From NCBI GenBank assembly GCA_026397595.1, contig JAPLUO010000240.1, positions 1-32,960 of the forward strand: a stretch of 32,960 bases of DNA, read 5' to 3'. Below the pieces are notes generated by a model that was given only the letters and a program-made list of their open reading frames with translations, did no database searches and was not told the origin of the DNA. Shown here one piece after another: positions 8,527-15,888 of the stretch; position 1 is the first letter of the stretch; each line of letters opens with the position of its first letter. The position numbers and the translations under genes are program-made. The stretch comes from Caldifarciminota bacterium (GTDB taxonomy: Bacteria; Hydrothermota; Tepidihabitantia; Tepidihabitantales; Tepidihabitantaceae).

Positions 8527-8603
8527 TAATCCTCCAAGTCCTTCGCTATTCCTCTGAACTGCTCCAGCGCCGCTTCAAGAAGTCGGGGCACTTCTCCTGC
8601 GTA
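8524..8603 (-). pseudogene. Possible C-terminal remnant of a gene upstream of the defence operon
   Basis: On the minus strand, after a TGA at about 8602-8604, the frame reads a charged, coding-like tail (EVPRLLEAALEQFRGIAKD, then LED). It ends at a TAA that overlaps the GIY-YIG-like ATG as TAATG, the same coupling used by the next gene pair. Only about 25 codons remain and there is no credible start. Beyond it the sequence turns into purine-rich repeats. It may be the surviving end of a fifth operon gene or chance. Confidence 0.3.
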
Positions 8604-8869
8604 TCAGGCGATAATTCGGAGCCTGTAGCCGAAGTGGGTGCGGCGGAGGTAAGAGAAGGAAAGAAGACTGAGGAATGAGGAAGGAGGAATCCGGGAAGAG
8701 GATGGAGTTCAGAGCAGCGCCGGAGGCGTCGGGTTTGGCCTGCCCGCGCAGCAGCAGGCGGGCCGGATTTGGCCTTGCATCAACGGTGGAGGGAGGACGG
8801 AGGATGGAAGATGGAGGAGTGAAGATCGAGGGCGGAGGGCGTCGGGCGCGGGCGTTGACATACGTCTAG

Positions 8870-8897
8870 AGAATAGGCGTAGGTCGCGCGAAGTCAA
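8870..8897 (-). promoter_or_regulatory. Sigma-70-type promoter facing the defence operon
   Basis: Read on the minus strand, TTGACT (8897-8892), a 16-base spacer and TATTCT (8875-8870) match the layout of the 16S rRNA promoter in this window (TTGACA-16-TATTCT). An ATG lies 36 bases from the -35 start, at 8861. It opens a 50-codon frame ending at 8709 whose body is made of the purine/pyrimidine repeats. The promoter either belonged to a gene now lost or supplies a long leader to the defence operon starting at 8526. Confidence 0.45.
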
Positions 8898-9251
8898 GAA
8901 CACGAAGGGCAGGTGGGTCCCCACCCCAAGTCCTCCAGTGCTGAAGTACACGAGCACAGGGAGCAAGGGACAAAGGGATGAAGGGATCGAGTAAGCGGAC
9001 AGGGGTTCTGGAGGTCTGGGGTTGGCCGCTGCGGCCCCCGTCTGACGGAGCAAGGGTTCTGGCTGGAGGAGTCCGCGTCAGTCTGTGGGTGCTCAGGTCC
9101 GGTCCGTCGGGTTCGGTTCCGGTCACGCGCTTGTATACTAAGTAGGTTACAAGCCGCCGAACCGGTTTTCAGGGTTATCCGTCTGTCTGTCAAAGGGTTA
9201 GGCGCAGGAGTCGCAACTCAACACCGCCCCTGGGGAGCAGCTTAGGAAAGT

Positions 9252-9515
9252 GCTATCGAGTTGGCTTTCAAAGGAGCCCTGGAAGAAGCCTTGAAATGAG
9301 CTTTGAGTCGTGCTTTCAGAGGAGCTTTGCCGCGAGCTTTCGAGCGAGCTTTGCCGCGAGCTTTGAAATGAGCTTTGCGAGAAGCTTTGAAGTGAGCTTT
9401 TGAACGAGCTTTGAAAAGTGCTTTGAAATGAGCTTTCAAAGAAGCTCTTGAACAAGCTCTCGAAGGAACTTTGCGACGCGCTTTCTAGTGAGCTTTCTGA
9501 TGAGCTTCGATTGCG
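9252..9515. repeat. 12-bp-period tandem array, 22 degenerate units
   Basis: Twenty-two consecutive 12-base units run without a phase break. Each starts with GCTTT(G/C) and is followed by about six variable bases (examples GCTTTGAAATGA, GCTTTGCCGCGA, GCTTTCAGAGGA). Conservation is in the first half of the unit. On the minus strand no stop interrupts at least two frames, giving tetrapeptide-period translations (SSFQ/SSRQ-like or KAHF/KARG-like). A frame from ATG at 9617 to 9198 spans it, but I see no evidence that it is expressed. It is upstream of the sirtuin promoter. A second array with the same period but another core is at 27817-28068. Confidence 0.9.
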
Positions 9516-9576
9516 GTCAATTCTCTCCGGCCCTTGGCGAGCGGTTCCATTCCGGTTGCCGATGCGCTTCTGTCGT

Positions 9577-9604
9577 TTGACTAGGCTGGACGAGCCGCTA
9601 GAAT
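9577..9604 (+). promoter_or_regulatory. Promoter of the sirtuin gene
   Basis: TTGACT (9577-9582), a 16-base spacer and TAGAAT (9599-9604) form a good sigma-70-type promoter. Transcription would start near 9611, about 10 bases before the ATG at 9621, which has no SD. This supports the upstream ATG as the real start, with the repeat segment inside the protein. Confidence 0.6.
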
Positions 9605-9620
9605 CACGCGGCGACACATC

Positions 9621-10490
9621 ATGAGCGAAGAGCGACGTCCTGAGTCACCCTCACCCCCACCCTCTCCCTTCAAGGGAGAGGGAGCAGAGGAAGGGAACGC
9701 TTCCTTTGTGGGAGAGGGGGCAAGGAAAGGACACGTTTCCTTCAAGGGAGATGGGGCAGCGAAGGAGCAGGAGCACATCGCGCTGGTGCGCGAGCGGCTG
9801 GCTGCGGCAAAGAATGTGATGGCCATCACCGGCGCGGGTATCTCGGCCGAGTCCGGCGTCCCGACCTTCCGCGACGACAAGGGCCTCTGGCAGAAGTTCA
9901 ACCCACTGGACTACGCGACTCGCGAGGCGTTCCGGCGCGACCCGGTTAAGGTCTGGAAGTGGTACGATGAGCGCCGCGTCAATATGGCGCAGGCAAAACC
10001 CAACGCGGCCCATCAGGCTTTAGCCGCGATGGCGCAGCCGGGCAGGCGGGTGTTCATCGTGACTCAGAACGTGGACGACCTGCACGAGCAGGCTGGTTCG
10101 AAAGAGGTGGTGCATATTCACGGCTCGCTCTGGCGCATCCGCTGCGAGCGCGACGGCACCGTGCTTGAGAACCGCGAAGTACCGCTCTCGGAACTGCCAC
10201 CGTTGTGCATGTGCGGCGAAACCATGCGGCCGGACATAGTCTGGTTCGGCGAGGACCTGCCGTGGCAGCCGGTCGAGCAGATTCGCCATTACTTCCTTGA
10301 AGGCCCGATTGACCTTTGCCTTGTAGTCGGCACCGAGGCGTCGTTCGGGTACATTCTGCAATGGGCGCTGCAGGCGCGCGAGTCCGGTGCTATGGTCGTG
10401 GACGTGAACCCGCGCGATACCGGGCTGGGCTCGATTGTCGACGTGCACTTGCGCGGCAAGGCGGGAGAGGTGCTGCCAGAGTTGCTTTGA
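9621..10490 (+). CDS. cobB: NAD-dependent protein deacylase, SIR2 family (class III-like)
   Basis: Sirtuins remove acyl groups from lysine using NAD. The 289-residue protein has GAGISAESGVPTFRD (71-85), TQNVDDLHEQAG (148-159, Gln149, Asn150, Asp152), catalytic His167 in HIHGSL, and VVGTEASF (235-242). Tyr115 and Arg118 in WYDERR reproduce the Y-x-x-R pair that makes SIRT5/CobB-type enzymes prefer succinyl or malonyl lysine. The zinc site looks reduced: only Cys175, Cys196 and Cys198 are near the usual four positions. Residues 16-52 are an extra N-terminal segment encoded by three 36-bp repeats. A shorter GTG start near residue 56 would remove it but lacks a good SD. A nitroreductase follows on the same strand 66 bases downstream. 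Confidence 0.9.
   Translation: MSEERRPESPSPPPSPFKGEGAEEGNASFVGEGARKGHVSFKGDGAAKEQEHIALVRERLAAAKNVMAITGAGISAESGVPTFRDDKGLWQKFNPLDYATREAFRRDPVKVWKWYDERRVNMAQAKPNAAHQALAAMAQPGRRVFIVTQNVDDLHEQAGSKEVVHIHGSLWRIRCERDGTVLENREVPLSELPPLCMCGETMRPDIVWFGEDLPWQPVEQIRHYFLEGPIDLCLVVGTEASFGYILQWALQARESGAMVVDVNPRDTGLGSIVDVHLRGKAGEVLPELL
9667..9774 (+). repeat. Three 36-bp in-frame tandem repeats within the sirtuin N-terminus
   Basis: Units at 9667-9702, 9703-9738 and 9739-9774 begin CCTTCAAGGGAGAGGG, CCTTTGTGGGAGAGGG and CCTTCAAGGGAGATGGG. Each encodes 12 residues (FKGEGAEEGNAS, FVGEGARKGHVS, FKGDGAAKEQEH). The first unit is preceded by CTCTCC, making a CCCTCTCCCTTCAAGGGAGAGGG palindrome like those of dispersed intergenic palindromic elements. 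The length keeps the frame open. Confidence 0.85.
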
Positions 10491-10497
10491 CGAACGA

Positions 10498-10548
10498 AGT
10501 CAGATGTCAGAAGCTAGAGGCTAGAAGTCAGAAGTACGGAGCGCGGAG
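10498..10548. repeat. Word-like repeat AGTCAGAAGTC/AGCTAGAGGCTAG
   Basis: The short gap between the sirtuin and nitroreductase genes is mostly AGTCAGATGTCAGAAGCTAG-like near-repeats. The SD of the next gene (GGAGG) lies at its right edge. Confidence 0.6.
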
Positions 10549-10556
10549 GTCTGCCA

Positions 10557-11123
10557 ATGGATGATTCACCGTTCCTGAAACTATGCCGCGCCCGGCGGTC
10601 GGTGCGGCGGTTCGCCGACCGGCCGGTCGAGCGCGAGAAGATTGAGCTATGCCTTGAGGCGGCGCGGCGTGCGCCTTCGGCCGACAACATGCAGCCGTGG
10701 CGATTCATCGTGTTCGACGATCCGGAGAAGAAAGCGAAGCTGGCCAAAGCCGTATTCACCGGGATCTACGCTTCCTCGAAGCTGTTCGCGAAGGCGCCGG
10801 TCATCGTCTGCCTGGTCATCAAGGAACACCTGTTGGTCAACAAGCTCGCCGGCGCAGTCCAGGGTACGCAATGGCAACTCGTTGACGCGGGCATCGGCGG
10901 TGAGCATTTCGTGCTGGCCGCGGCCGAGCAGGGCCTGGGAACGTGCTGGATTGGCTGGTATGACGGCCGGGCGCTGCTCAAGCATCTGGGCCTGCGCGGC
11001 AAAGGGTACAAGGCGGTCGCGCTTATCGCGGTTGGGTACCCGGCCGCCGACGTCTCGACCAACGAGCGCCCGCGCAAGAACCTGGACGAAATCAGGTTCT
11101 GGAACGACCCGCCGCACCGCTAG
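10557..11123 (+). CDS. Nitroreductase-family flavoprotein
   Basis: This is a 188-residue FMN-dependent oxidoreductase of the nitroreductase family, at the usual length. It shows RARRSVRRFADRPV (11-24) for FMN phosphate binding, AARRAPSADNMQPWRFIV (35-52), and GIGGEHFVLAAAEQGLGTCW (111-130), the hallmark helix-turn of the family. Enzymes of this group use NAD(P)H to reduce nitro compounds, quinones or flavins, so the physiological substrate cannot be told from sequence. The ATG has a good SD (GGAGG, 8 bases upstream). It follows the sirtuin by 66 bases on the same strand and may be co-transcribed. Both use nicotinamide cofactors, but no functional link is shown. Confidence 0.9.
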   Translation: MDDSPFLKLCRARRSVRRFADRPVEREKIELCLEAARRAPSADNMQPWRFIVFDDPEKKAKLAKAVFTGIYASSKLFAKAPVIVCLVIKEHLLVNKLAGAVQGTQWQLVDAGIGGEHFVLAAAEQGLGTCWIGWYDGRALLKHLGLRGKGYKAVALIAVGYPAADVSTNERPRKNLDEIRFWNDPPHR

Positions 11124-11128
11124 GAGCG

Positions 11129-11206
11129 AGTTTCCAGTTGCCAGTGTCCGGTTTCCAGTGTCCTGACTTCTGCATTCCAGCTTCCAGCTTCTGACTTCGT
11201 CCGCTT
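11129..11206. repeat. Word-like repeat TTCCAGTTGCCAGTGTCC
   Basis: Near-repeats of TTTCCAG, GTCCGGTTTCCAG and CTTCCAGCTTC fill the gap between the nitroreductase and TMTC-like genes. This is a different phrase family from the one one gene upstream. Confidence 0.6.
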
Positions 11207-11223
11207 CTCTCAACTCGGCCTGC

Positions 11224-11253
11224 TTGACATAGCGCCTGTTTCCGGCAAGACTT
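11224..11253 (+). promoter_or_regulatory. Possible promoter of the TMTC-like gene
   Basis: A perfect TTGACA (11224-11229) lies 36 bases before the ATG at 11260. The -10 region (AAGACT at 11247-11252 or AGACTT one base on) is weak. The spacing predicts transcription starting at or within a few bases of the start codon, and no SD is present. Confidence 0.45.
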
Positions 11254-11259
11254 TGGGCA

Positions 11260-13299
11260 ATGGAAGGCAAATCCCTTCCCGACCGGTTGCGCACGCCCGC
11301 AGGTCTGGCGTTCGTATTGGCCGCGGTGGCGCTCTTCTCGGTCGGCCTGTACCTCCCAACGGCGCAGTACAGTTTCGTCTGGGACGACGAGACGCTCATC
11401 GTCGGCAACTCGCTGCTGGCCCATTCCCGTCCCGCTGACATCTTCGGTCGCGGATTCTGGGCAGGGAGCCCGGAGCCTGTTACCGGGCCGGGCGCTGCCT
11501 ACTACCGGCCGCTGGTCACGCTCAGCTTCTGGCTAGACCTGAAGCTCTCGCACACCAACCCGCACTGGTTCCACATCGTCAACCTGCTGCTCTATGCGCT
11601 GGCCGCAGTCGCGGTTACGCTGGTGCTGTGGGAGTTGCTCCATTCCGGCGTCTGGGCCCTGCTCGGCGGCCTGCTCTTTGCCGCCCATTCGTCGCACGTC
11701 GAATCGGCCGCGTTCATCTCCGGCCGCACCGACATCATGCTAACGCTGTTCACCGCCATTGCCGCCTTCGCCCTGCTCCGGTCCTTCCGCAAGCACAACC
11801 GCCTGTGGTGGCTGGTCGTTCCGCCCGCGTTCGGTCTCGCCCTGCTCAGTAAGGAGACCGCGGTCCTCTTCCCATTGCTCGTCGTCCTCGCCCCGCTGCT
11901 GGTCGGGGTCCGGTACGACCGCTACTATTGGGTACCGGTGCTGGCCACGGTCCTGGTCCTTGCCGGCTATCTGTTCCTCCGTGCGGGCGCGGTCCCGGTG
12001 CCGATTCCGTTCGAGGGTCGGGTCAGTCTCGGGGCCCGGCTCGTGGCCATCGCCAACACCTTCGGCCTGTACATCCGCATGTTCTTCTGGCCGTTCGAGC
12101 ACCACGCCAAGTACCCGGCCAGCGACGCGTTCTTCGTCCCGACCCCGAACTTGATTGCCGCCCTGCTCTTCATCGTCACAGTGCCGCTGCTCGCGCTCCG
12201 ACGCCGGTTCGTGGCAACACTGTGGGGTTATGCGTGGACGATCGGCTTCCTGCTGCCGGTAGTAAGCATCGCCTCGATTGGCCCGCTGGCCGCAGAGCGG
12301 CTGCTCTACCTGCCATCTGCCGGCCTCGTCATGGTCGTGGTGACGATACTCTCCCGCCTGCTCACGTTCCGGGTCAGGACGCGGCAGGTTGTCGGCGCCG
12401 GCCTGACCGTGGTCATCGTGCTGCTCGGCGCTGACTCGGTGATGCGCACCCGTATCTGGAAGAACGCCGAGACGCTGTTCACGGCCATGATCCGCGAGGC
12501 ACCGACCGCGCCAAGCGCCTACGCCAACCTCGCCGACGCGATTGCCGGCTCACGACCCGATTCCGCTCTCGCGCTCTACGACCACGCGCTCCGCCTCGAC
12601 CAGGGCTACATCCACGCGCACCTGCACGCCGCCATCCGGCTCAGCCAGAAGGGCGACCACCGCCGCGCGATTCACTACCTGCGCGTCGCCAACGAACTGC
12701 AGCCGAACTCGGTGCTGGTACTCAACAACCTCGGGCTCGCGTTCCTGGCCGCAGGCGAAACCGACAGCGCCCTTGCGACTTTCGCCCACGCCCTCACGGT
12801 GCAGCCCGGCTCAGCCCTGCTCCACCTCAACCGCGCCAATGTGCTCGTCACGGCCGGTCAGCCGGACGAGGCGGAAGCCGAACTCCACCGCGCCCTTGCC
12901 CTGGATAGCACGTTGCCCGCGGCCCGAACTATGCTGGTCGACCGGCTGAAGCAGCGGGGCCGGTACGACAGCGCGATTGTCCTGATGCAGGGCGTAGTCA
13001 GGGACCAGCCTTCAGCCGCGTACTTCAATCGTCTCGGCAGCCTGTTCATCAGCGCCGGTGACTCGGCCCGCGCCGGGGACTCCTACGAGCGGGCGCTCCG
13101 GCTCGACTCGGCCTTTGTGCCGGCGCTCTACAATCAGTCGGTGTTGCTTGCTGCTCGAGGGGAATCAGCCGCGGCCCGGGTTCTGGCCGGCAACGCCTAT
13201 CGCCTGCGGCCCGACCTTCAGGCAATCAGGGAACTCTACCTGCAGTTCAACCCGGTGCCTGGGGATAGTCCCCGTCCGGGGACAGTCCCCAATCAGTAG
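11260..13299 (+). CDS. TMTC-like membrane protein: GT-C-type glycosyltransferase fold plus TPR repeats
   Basis: The 679-residue protein has roughly ten hydrophobic segments in residues 15-405, then a soluble C-terminal half (about 413-665) of tandem TPRs. The membrane half has the GT-C features WDDETL (41-46, acidic pair at the first outer loop), YYRPLVTLSFWLD (81-93), FAAHSSHVESAAFISGRTD and LLSKETAVLFP. Eukaryotic TMTC O-mannosyltransferases and many uncharacterised bacterial proteins share this plan, so lipid-linked sugar transfer to exported proteins is likely, but acceptor and sugar are unknown. Its last residues (GDSPRPGTVPN) are encoded by two GGGGA(T/C)AGTCCCC palindromes, so the C-terminus may have been extended by a repeat. 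The 3' end overlaps nadE convergently by 7 bases. Confidence 0.85.
   Translation: MEGKSLPDRLRTPAGLAFVLAAVALFSVGLYLPTAQYSFVWDDETLIVGNSLLAHSRPADIFGRGFWAGSPEPVTGPGAAYYRPLVTLSFWLDLKLSHTNPHWFHIVNLLLYALAAVAVTLVLWELLHSGVWALLGGLLFAAHSSHVESAAFISGRTDIMLTLFTAIAAFALLRSFRKHNRLWWLVVPPAFGLALLSKETAVLFPLLVVLAPLLVGVRYDRYYWVPVLATVLVLAGYLFLRAGAVPVPIPFEGRVSLGARLVAIANTFGLYIRMFFWPFEHHAKYPASDAFFVPTPNLIAALLFIVTVPLLALRRRFVATLWGYAWTIGFLLPVVSIASIGPLAAERLLYLPSAGLVMVVVTILSRLLTFRVRTRQVVGAGLTVVIVLLGADSVMRTRIWKNAETLFTAMIREAPTAPSAYANLADAIAGSRPDSALALYDHALRLDQGYIHAHLHAAIRLSQKGDHRRAIHYLRVANELQPNSVLVLNNLGLAFLAAGETDSALATFAHALTVQPGSALLHLNRANVLVTAGQPDEAEAELHRALALDSTLPAARTMLVDRLKQRGRYDSAIVLMQGVVRDQPSAAYFNRLGSLFISAGDSARAGDSYERALRLDSAFVPALYNQSVLLAARGESAAARVLAGNAYRLRPDLQAIRELYLQFNPVPGDSPRPGTVPNQ
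13261..13290. repeat. Paired palindromes GGGGATAGTCCCC / GGGGACAGTCCCC
   Basis: Two 13-base palindromes (13261-13273 and 13278-13290) are separated by GTCC at the convergent 3' ends of the TMTC-like and nadE genes. They could act as a bidirectional RNA hairpin, but no T-run follows. They resemble the GGACAGT phrase in the 28-bp repeat at 1583-1638. Confidence 0.75.
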
Positions 13300-14933
13300 C
13301 GGGCGGCAATCGGCATCCGCCAGCCCATACCGAAAGCCCGGCTCGTCACCTTCAGTCCTGGCGCGGCCTGCCGGCGTTTGTACTCGTTCCGGTTCACGGC
13401 CCGGATAACCCATTCCACGGTCTTCCGGTCATACCCCGCCGCCACTATATCATCTGCCGAGCGGCCTTCATCAATATAGTCGCCGATGATGGCGTCGAGC
13501 ACGTCGTAGGGCGGCAGCGTATCCTGGTCGGTCTGGTTGGGCCGGAGCTCGGCTGAGGGTGGCTTCTCAATCGTGGCGCGCGGAATAACCTCGCCCCTGC
13601 GGTTGATGTACTTTGCCAGCGCATAGACCATGGTCTTGGGCACGTCGGCCAGCACGCACAGGCCCCCGCTCATGTCCCCGTACAGCGTGCAGTACCCGAC
13701 CGCGAGCTCACTCTTGTTGCCGGTCGCGAGGACGAGGTGCCCGAGTTTGTTGGAGACCGCCATCAGGATGTTGCCCCGGACCCGCGCCTGGACGTTCTCC
13801 TCGGTCGCGTCCGGCGGCCGGCCTGCGAACTCGCCGCGCAGTAGTTCCAAGTAGGCACGGTACACCTCGGCAATCCCGACCTGGTGGAACTCAATGCCGA
13901 GATTCTCTGCCAGCCGACGCGAGTCCTCGATGCTGCCCACAGACGAGTACTCGGAAGGCATCGTGATGCCCAGGACGTTTTCCGGCCCGAGCGCCGCAAC
14001 CGCCAGGCAGCACGTGAGCGCGGAATCCACGCCGCCGGAGAGCCCGAGCACTACCTTCTCGAACCCGCACTTATGTACGTAGTCGCGTATGCCGAGCACC
14101 AGCGCATCGCGTATCGATTCGACCGGCTCCTGCTCGTGGTAGTTGCCCTCGATGCCGGCGTCGCCGGTCTCCACAACCGCCAGCCCCTCCTGGAAGGACT
14201 CAATGACCAACTGGGGCCGGCCCTGGCGGTCAAAAGCCATGCTCCGGCCGTCAAACACCAACTCGTCGTTTCCGCCAACCTGGTTGACGAACACGAACGG
14301 TATCTTGTGCCGCAGCGCATGCCCGGCGACCAGCCGCTTCCGGATAGCCTCCTTGCCGACCACGAACGGCGAGGCCGATATGTTAATAAGCAGGGTCGCG
14401 CCGGCTGATGCAAGTTCGGCAACCGGGTCTCGGTCGTACCTGGTCCTCCCCCACATCTCCGGCGAATTCCAAGCATCCTCGCACACCGAAATCCCCAAGG
14501 CCTCGCCTCCGAACTTCGTCACCCGCACCGGCCCGGCCGGATCGAAGTACCGCGTCTCATCAAAGACATCGTAGGTCGGCAGCAGGGACTTCGCCTGCCG
14601 GAACTGCTCGCTGCCTCCGACAAAGAGAATCGCGGCGTTAAGCAGACCCTTGCCCGGGCCGCACGGCGACCGCACCGGCGCGCCGATGATGATTCCGACC
14701 TTGGGGAATTGCGCCGAAATCCGCGCGACCTCGGCCAGCCCGGCCTCGACGCGGTCAATGAACCAGCCTCGGGCAAGCAGGTCGCGCGGCGGATACCCGA
14801 CCAGAAACAACTCCGAAAAGACGACGAGGTCGGGCTTGAGCTCGCATGCCTGACCAAGCGCCTGCTGCACGCGCCGGACATTGCCCGGTACGTCGCCAAC
14901 CACCGGATTGAGCTGCGCGAGGACAATCCTCAT
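13293..14933 (-). CDS. nadE: Glutamine-dependent NAD+ synthetase
   Basis: The enzyme makes NAD from nicotinic acid adenine dinucleotide using ATP, with ammonia channelled from glutamine. The 546-residue chain has an N-terminal nitrilase-type amidase (1-270) with the catalytic triad Glu41 (FSELFLVGYPP), Lys115 (AKSLLP) and Cys151 (SVCEDAW). A C-terminal synthetase follows, with the P-loop LSGGVDSAL (298-306), later ATGNKSELAVGYCTLYGDMSGG, and KPPSAELRPNQTDQDTLPPYDVLD. Both domains look intact and the length is normal. No SD is seen. A TTGACA at 14997-14992 overlaps the -35 of the divergent deacetylase gene but has no matching -10. The intergene also holds an ATCGCTCATCGCTTATCG phrase. Confidence 0.95.
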   Translation of the reverse strand: MRIVLAQLNPVVGDVPGNVRRVQQALGQACELKPDLVVFSELFLVGYPPRDLLARGWFIDRVEAGLAEVARISAQFPKVGIIIGAPVRSPCGPGKGLLNAAILFVGGSEQFRQAKSLLPTYDVFDETRYFDPAGPVRVTKFGGEALGISVCEDAWNSPEMWGRTRYDRDPVAELASAGATLLINISASPFVVGKEAIRKRLVAGHALRHKIPFVFVNQVGGNDELVFDGRSMAFDRQGRPQLVIESFQEGLAVVETGDAGIEGNYHEQEPVESIRDALVLGIRDYVHKCGFEKVVLGLSGGVDSALTCCLAVAALGPENVLGITMPSEYSSVGSIEDSRRLAENLGIEFHQVGIAEVYRAYLELLRGEFAGRPPDATEENVQARVRGNILMAVSNKLGHLVLATGNKSELAVGYCTLYGDMSGGLCVLADVPKTMVYALAKYINRRGEVIPRATIEKPPSAELRPNQTDQDTLPPYDVLDAIIGDYIDEGRSADDIVAAGYDRKTVEWVIRAVNRNEYKRRQAAPGLKVTSRAFGMGWRMPIAARY

Positions 14934-14990
14934 CGTGTATCGCTCATCGCTTATCGTTCACCCAATAGCAGTCTGCCAAAGCCGCATTCC

Positions 14991-15019
14991 TTGTCAATAA
15001 AGGGCGCATCGTCTATCAT
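14991..15019 (+). promoter_or_regulatory. Promoter of the polysaccharide deacetylase gene
   Basis: TTGTCA (14991-14996), a 17-base spacer and TATCAT (15014-15019) sit directly before the ATG at 15028. The predicted start of transcription falls 0-2 bases before the ATG and no SD is present. The -35 overlaps a TTGACA on the opposite strand (14997-14992), facing nadE. Confidence 0.65.
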
Positions 15020-15027
15020 GATACCGA

Positions 15028-15888
15028 ATGCTTCCCGTGCTGATATTCCTGCTGCTGCCGGCCCAGTTGACGAGGCCGATGCTCCCGGACGCGCCGGCGC
15101 TCGACACCTTTGACCTGTCCGACCATACGGTCGTCCTGTCGGTGGATGATGGCTACCACTCGGTCTACGAAAACGTCTACCCGCTGCTCAAGCGCTACCA
15201 TATGACCATCACCCTCGCGCTCATCACCGGCTGCATCACTGAGGGCAAGCCATCTTACTGGCCGTCCGACCGATTCCTGAACGAGAATGAAATCCGGGAG
15301 ATGATGGACTCCTGCGGCATCGAAATTGCCAGCCACACGCTGACCCATGCCTGGCTCACCAAGATTGACAGCGCATCGGCCTGGCGGGAAATCGCCGATT
15401 CCAAACATCGGCTCGAATCGCTCTTCGGCGCCGAAGTCATCACGTTTGTCTATCCTTACGGCGACATGAACGGCCGGGTCCGCCAGATGGTGCGCCACGC
15501 CGGGTATAAACTCGGCCGGGCGGTTCGGGCCGGCACGCCGAATCTCTGGGTCGAACCGTACCGGATTCCAGAGGTCGAACTCCGGATTGAGGCTCGGCTG
15601 CCGGTAATAGTCCACCACATCCGCCGGCACGAGACGACGGTGATTCTCCTGCACCGCATCGTCCGGTCGCCTAGAGTCTTCACCGAGTGGCCGCTTGCCG
15701 ACTTCGAGGCTCTGCTTGACTGGATGCACCGGCGCCGCGTGCGCGTGGTTACTTTGTCGGAACTCTATCGGGAATGGTGGCGGGAAAAACTCAGCCGGGC
15801 ACTGCTTGAGGCGACCGCCGTCTCCGGCCGGACCCAACTATTCGAGGATGTAGACATCGACGCCACTCGTACCCCCCATTCCCGCTGA
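15028..15888 (+). CDS. Secreted polysaccharide deacetylase (NodB homology, CE4)
   Basis: The 286-residue protein begins with a hydrophobic signal-like segment (1-12). NodB motifs follow: SVDDGY (38-43, metal-binding Asp40/41), SHTLTH (102-107, the H-x3-H metal pair His103/His107), FVYPYGD (140-146) and LLHRIV near 205-215. CE4 enzymes remove acetyl groups from N-acetylglucosamine-type polymers such as peptidoglycan or exopolysaccharide; the substrate here is not evident. The start follows a leaderless-type promoter. Its last 51 bases overlap the convergent 3D-domain gene, and the extra tail after the conserved LSELYREWW helix looks like read-through into it. The neighbouring gene is also a predicted cell-wall enzyme. 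Confidence 0.9.
   Translation: MLPVLIFLLLPAQLTRPMLPDAPALDTFDLSDHTVVLSVDDGYHSVYENVYPLLKRYHMTITLALITGCITEGKPSYWPSDRFLNENEIREMMDSCGIEIASHTLTHAWLTKIDSASAWREIADSKHRLESLFGAEVITFVYPYGDMNGRVRQMVRHAGYKLGRAVRAGTPNLWVEPYRIPEVELRIEARLPVIVHHIRRHETTVILLHRIVRSPRVFTEWPLADFEALLDWMHRRRVRVVTLSELYREWWREKLSRALLEATAVSGRTQLFEDVDIDATRTPHSR

Larger units (their letters stand above)
8604..9576. other. Gene-poor, repeat-rich tract
   Basis: I see no convincing protein gene here. Bases 8645-8850 are purine-rich near-repeats of the form GGAGGACGGAGGATGGAAG. Bases 8870-8897 hold a promoter-like sequence facing the defence operon. Bases 8925-9060 carry another set of AGGGACAAAGGGATGAAGG-like phrases. At 9130-9153, CTTGTA and TACAAG form a short inverted repeat. 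Bases 9252-9515 are the 12-bp array. The tract separates the defence operon from the sirtuin gene and looks like repeatedly expanded or decayed DNA. Confidence 0.6.

Noticed and set aside
9252-9515. CRISPR array
   Set aside because: The period is 12 bases with half-variable units and no 20-40 base repeats or spacers; no cas gene is in the window.
9198-9617. 139-residue Ser-rich protein across the 12-bp array
   Set aside because: The open frame follows from a 12-base period without stops. There is no SD, the start overlaps the sirtuin promoter region, and another frame is equally open. Kept only as a finding on the array.
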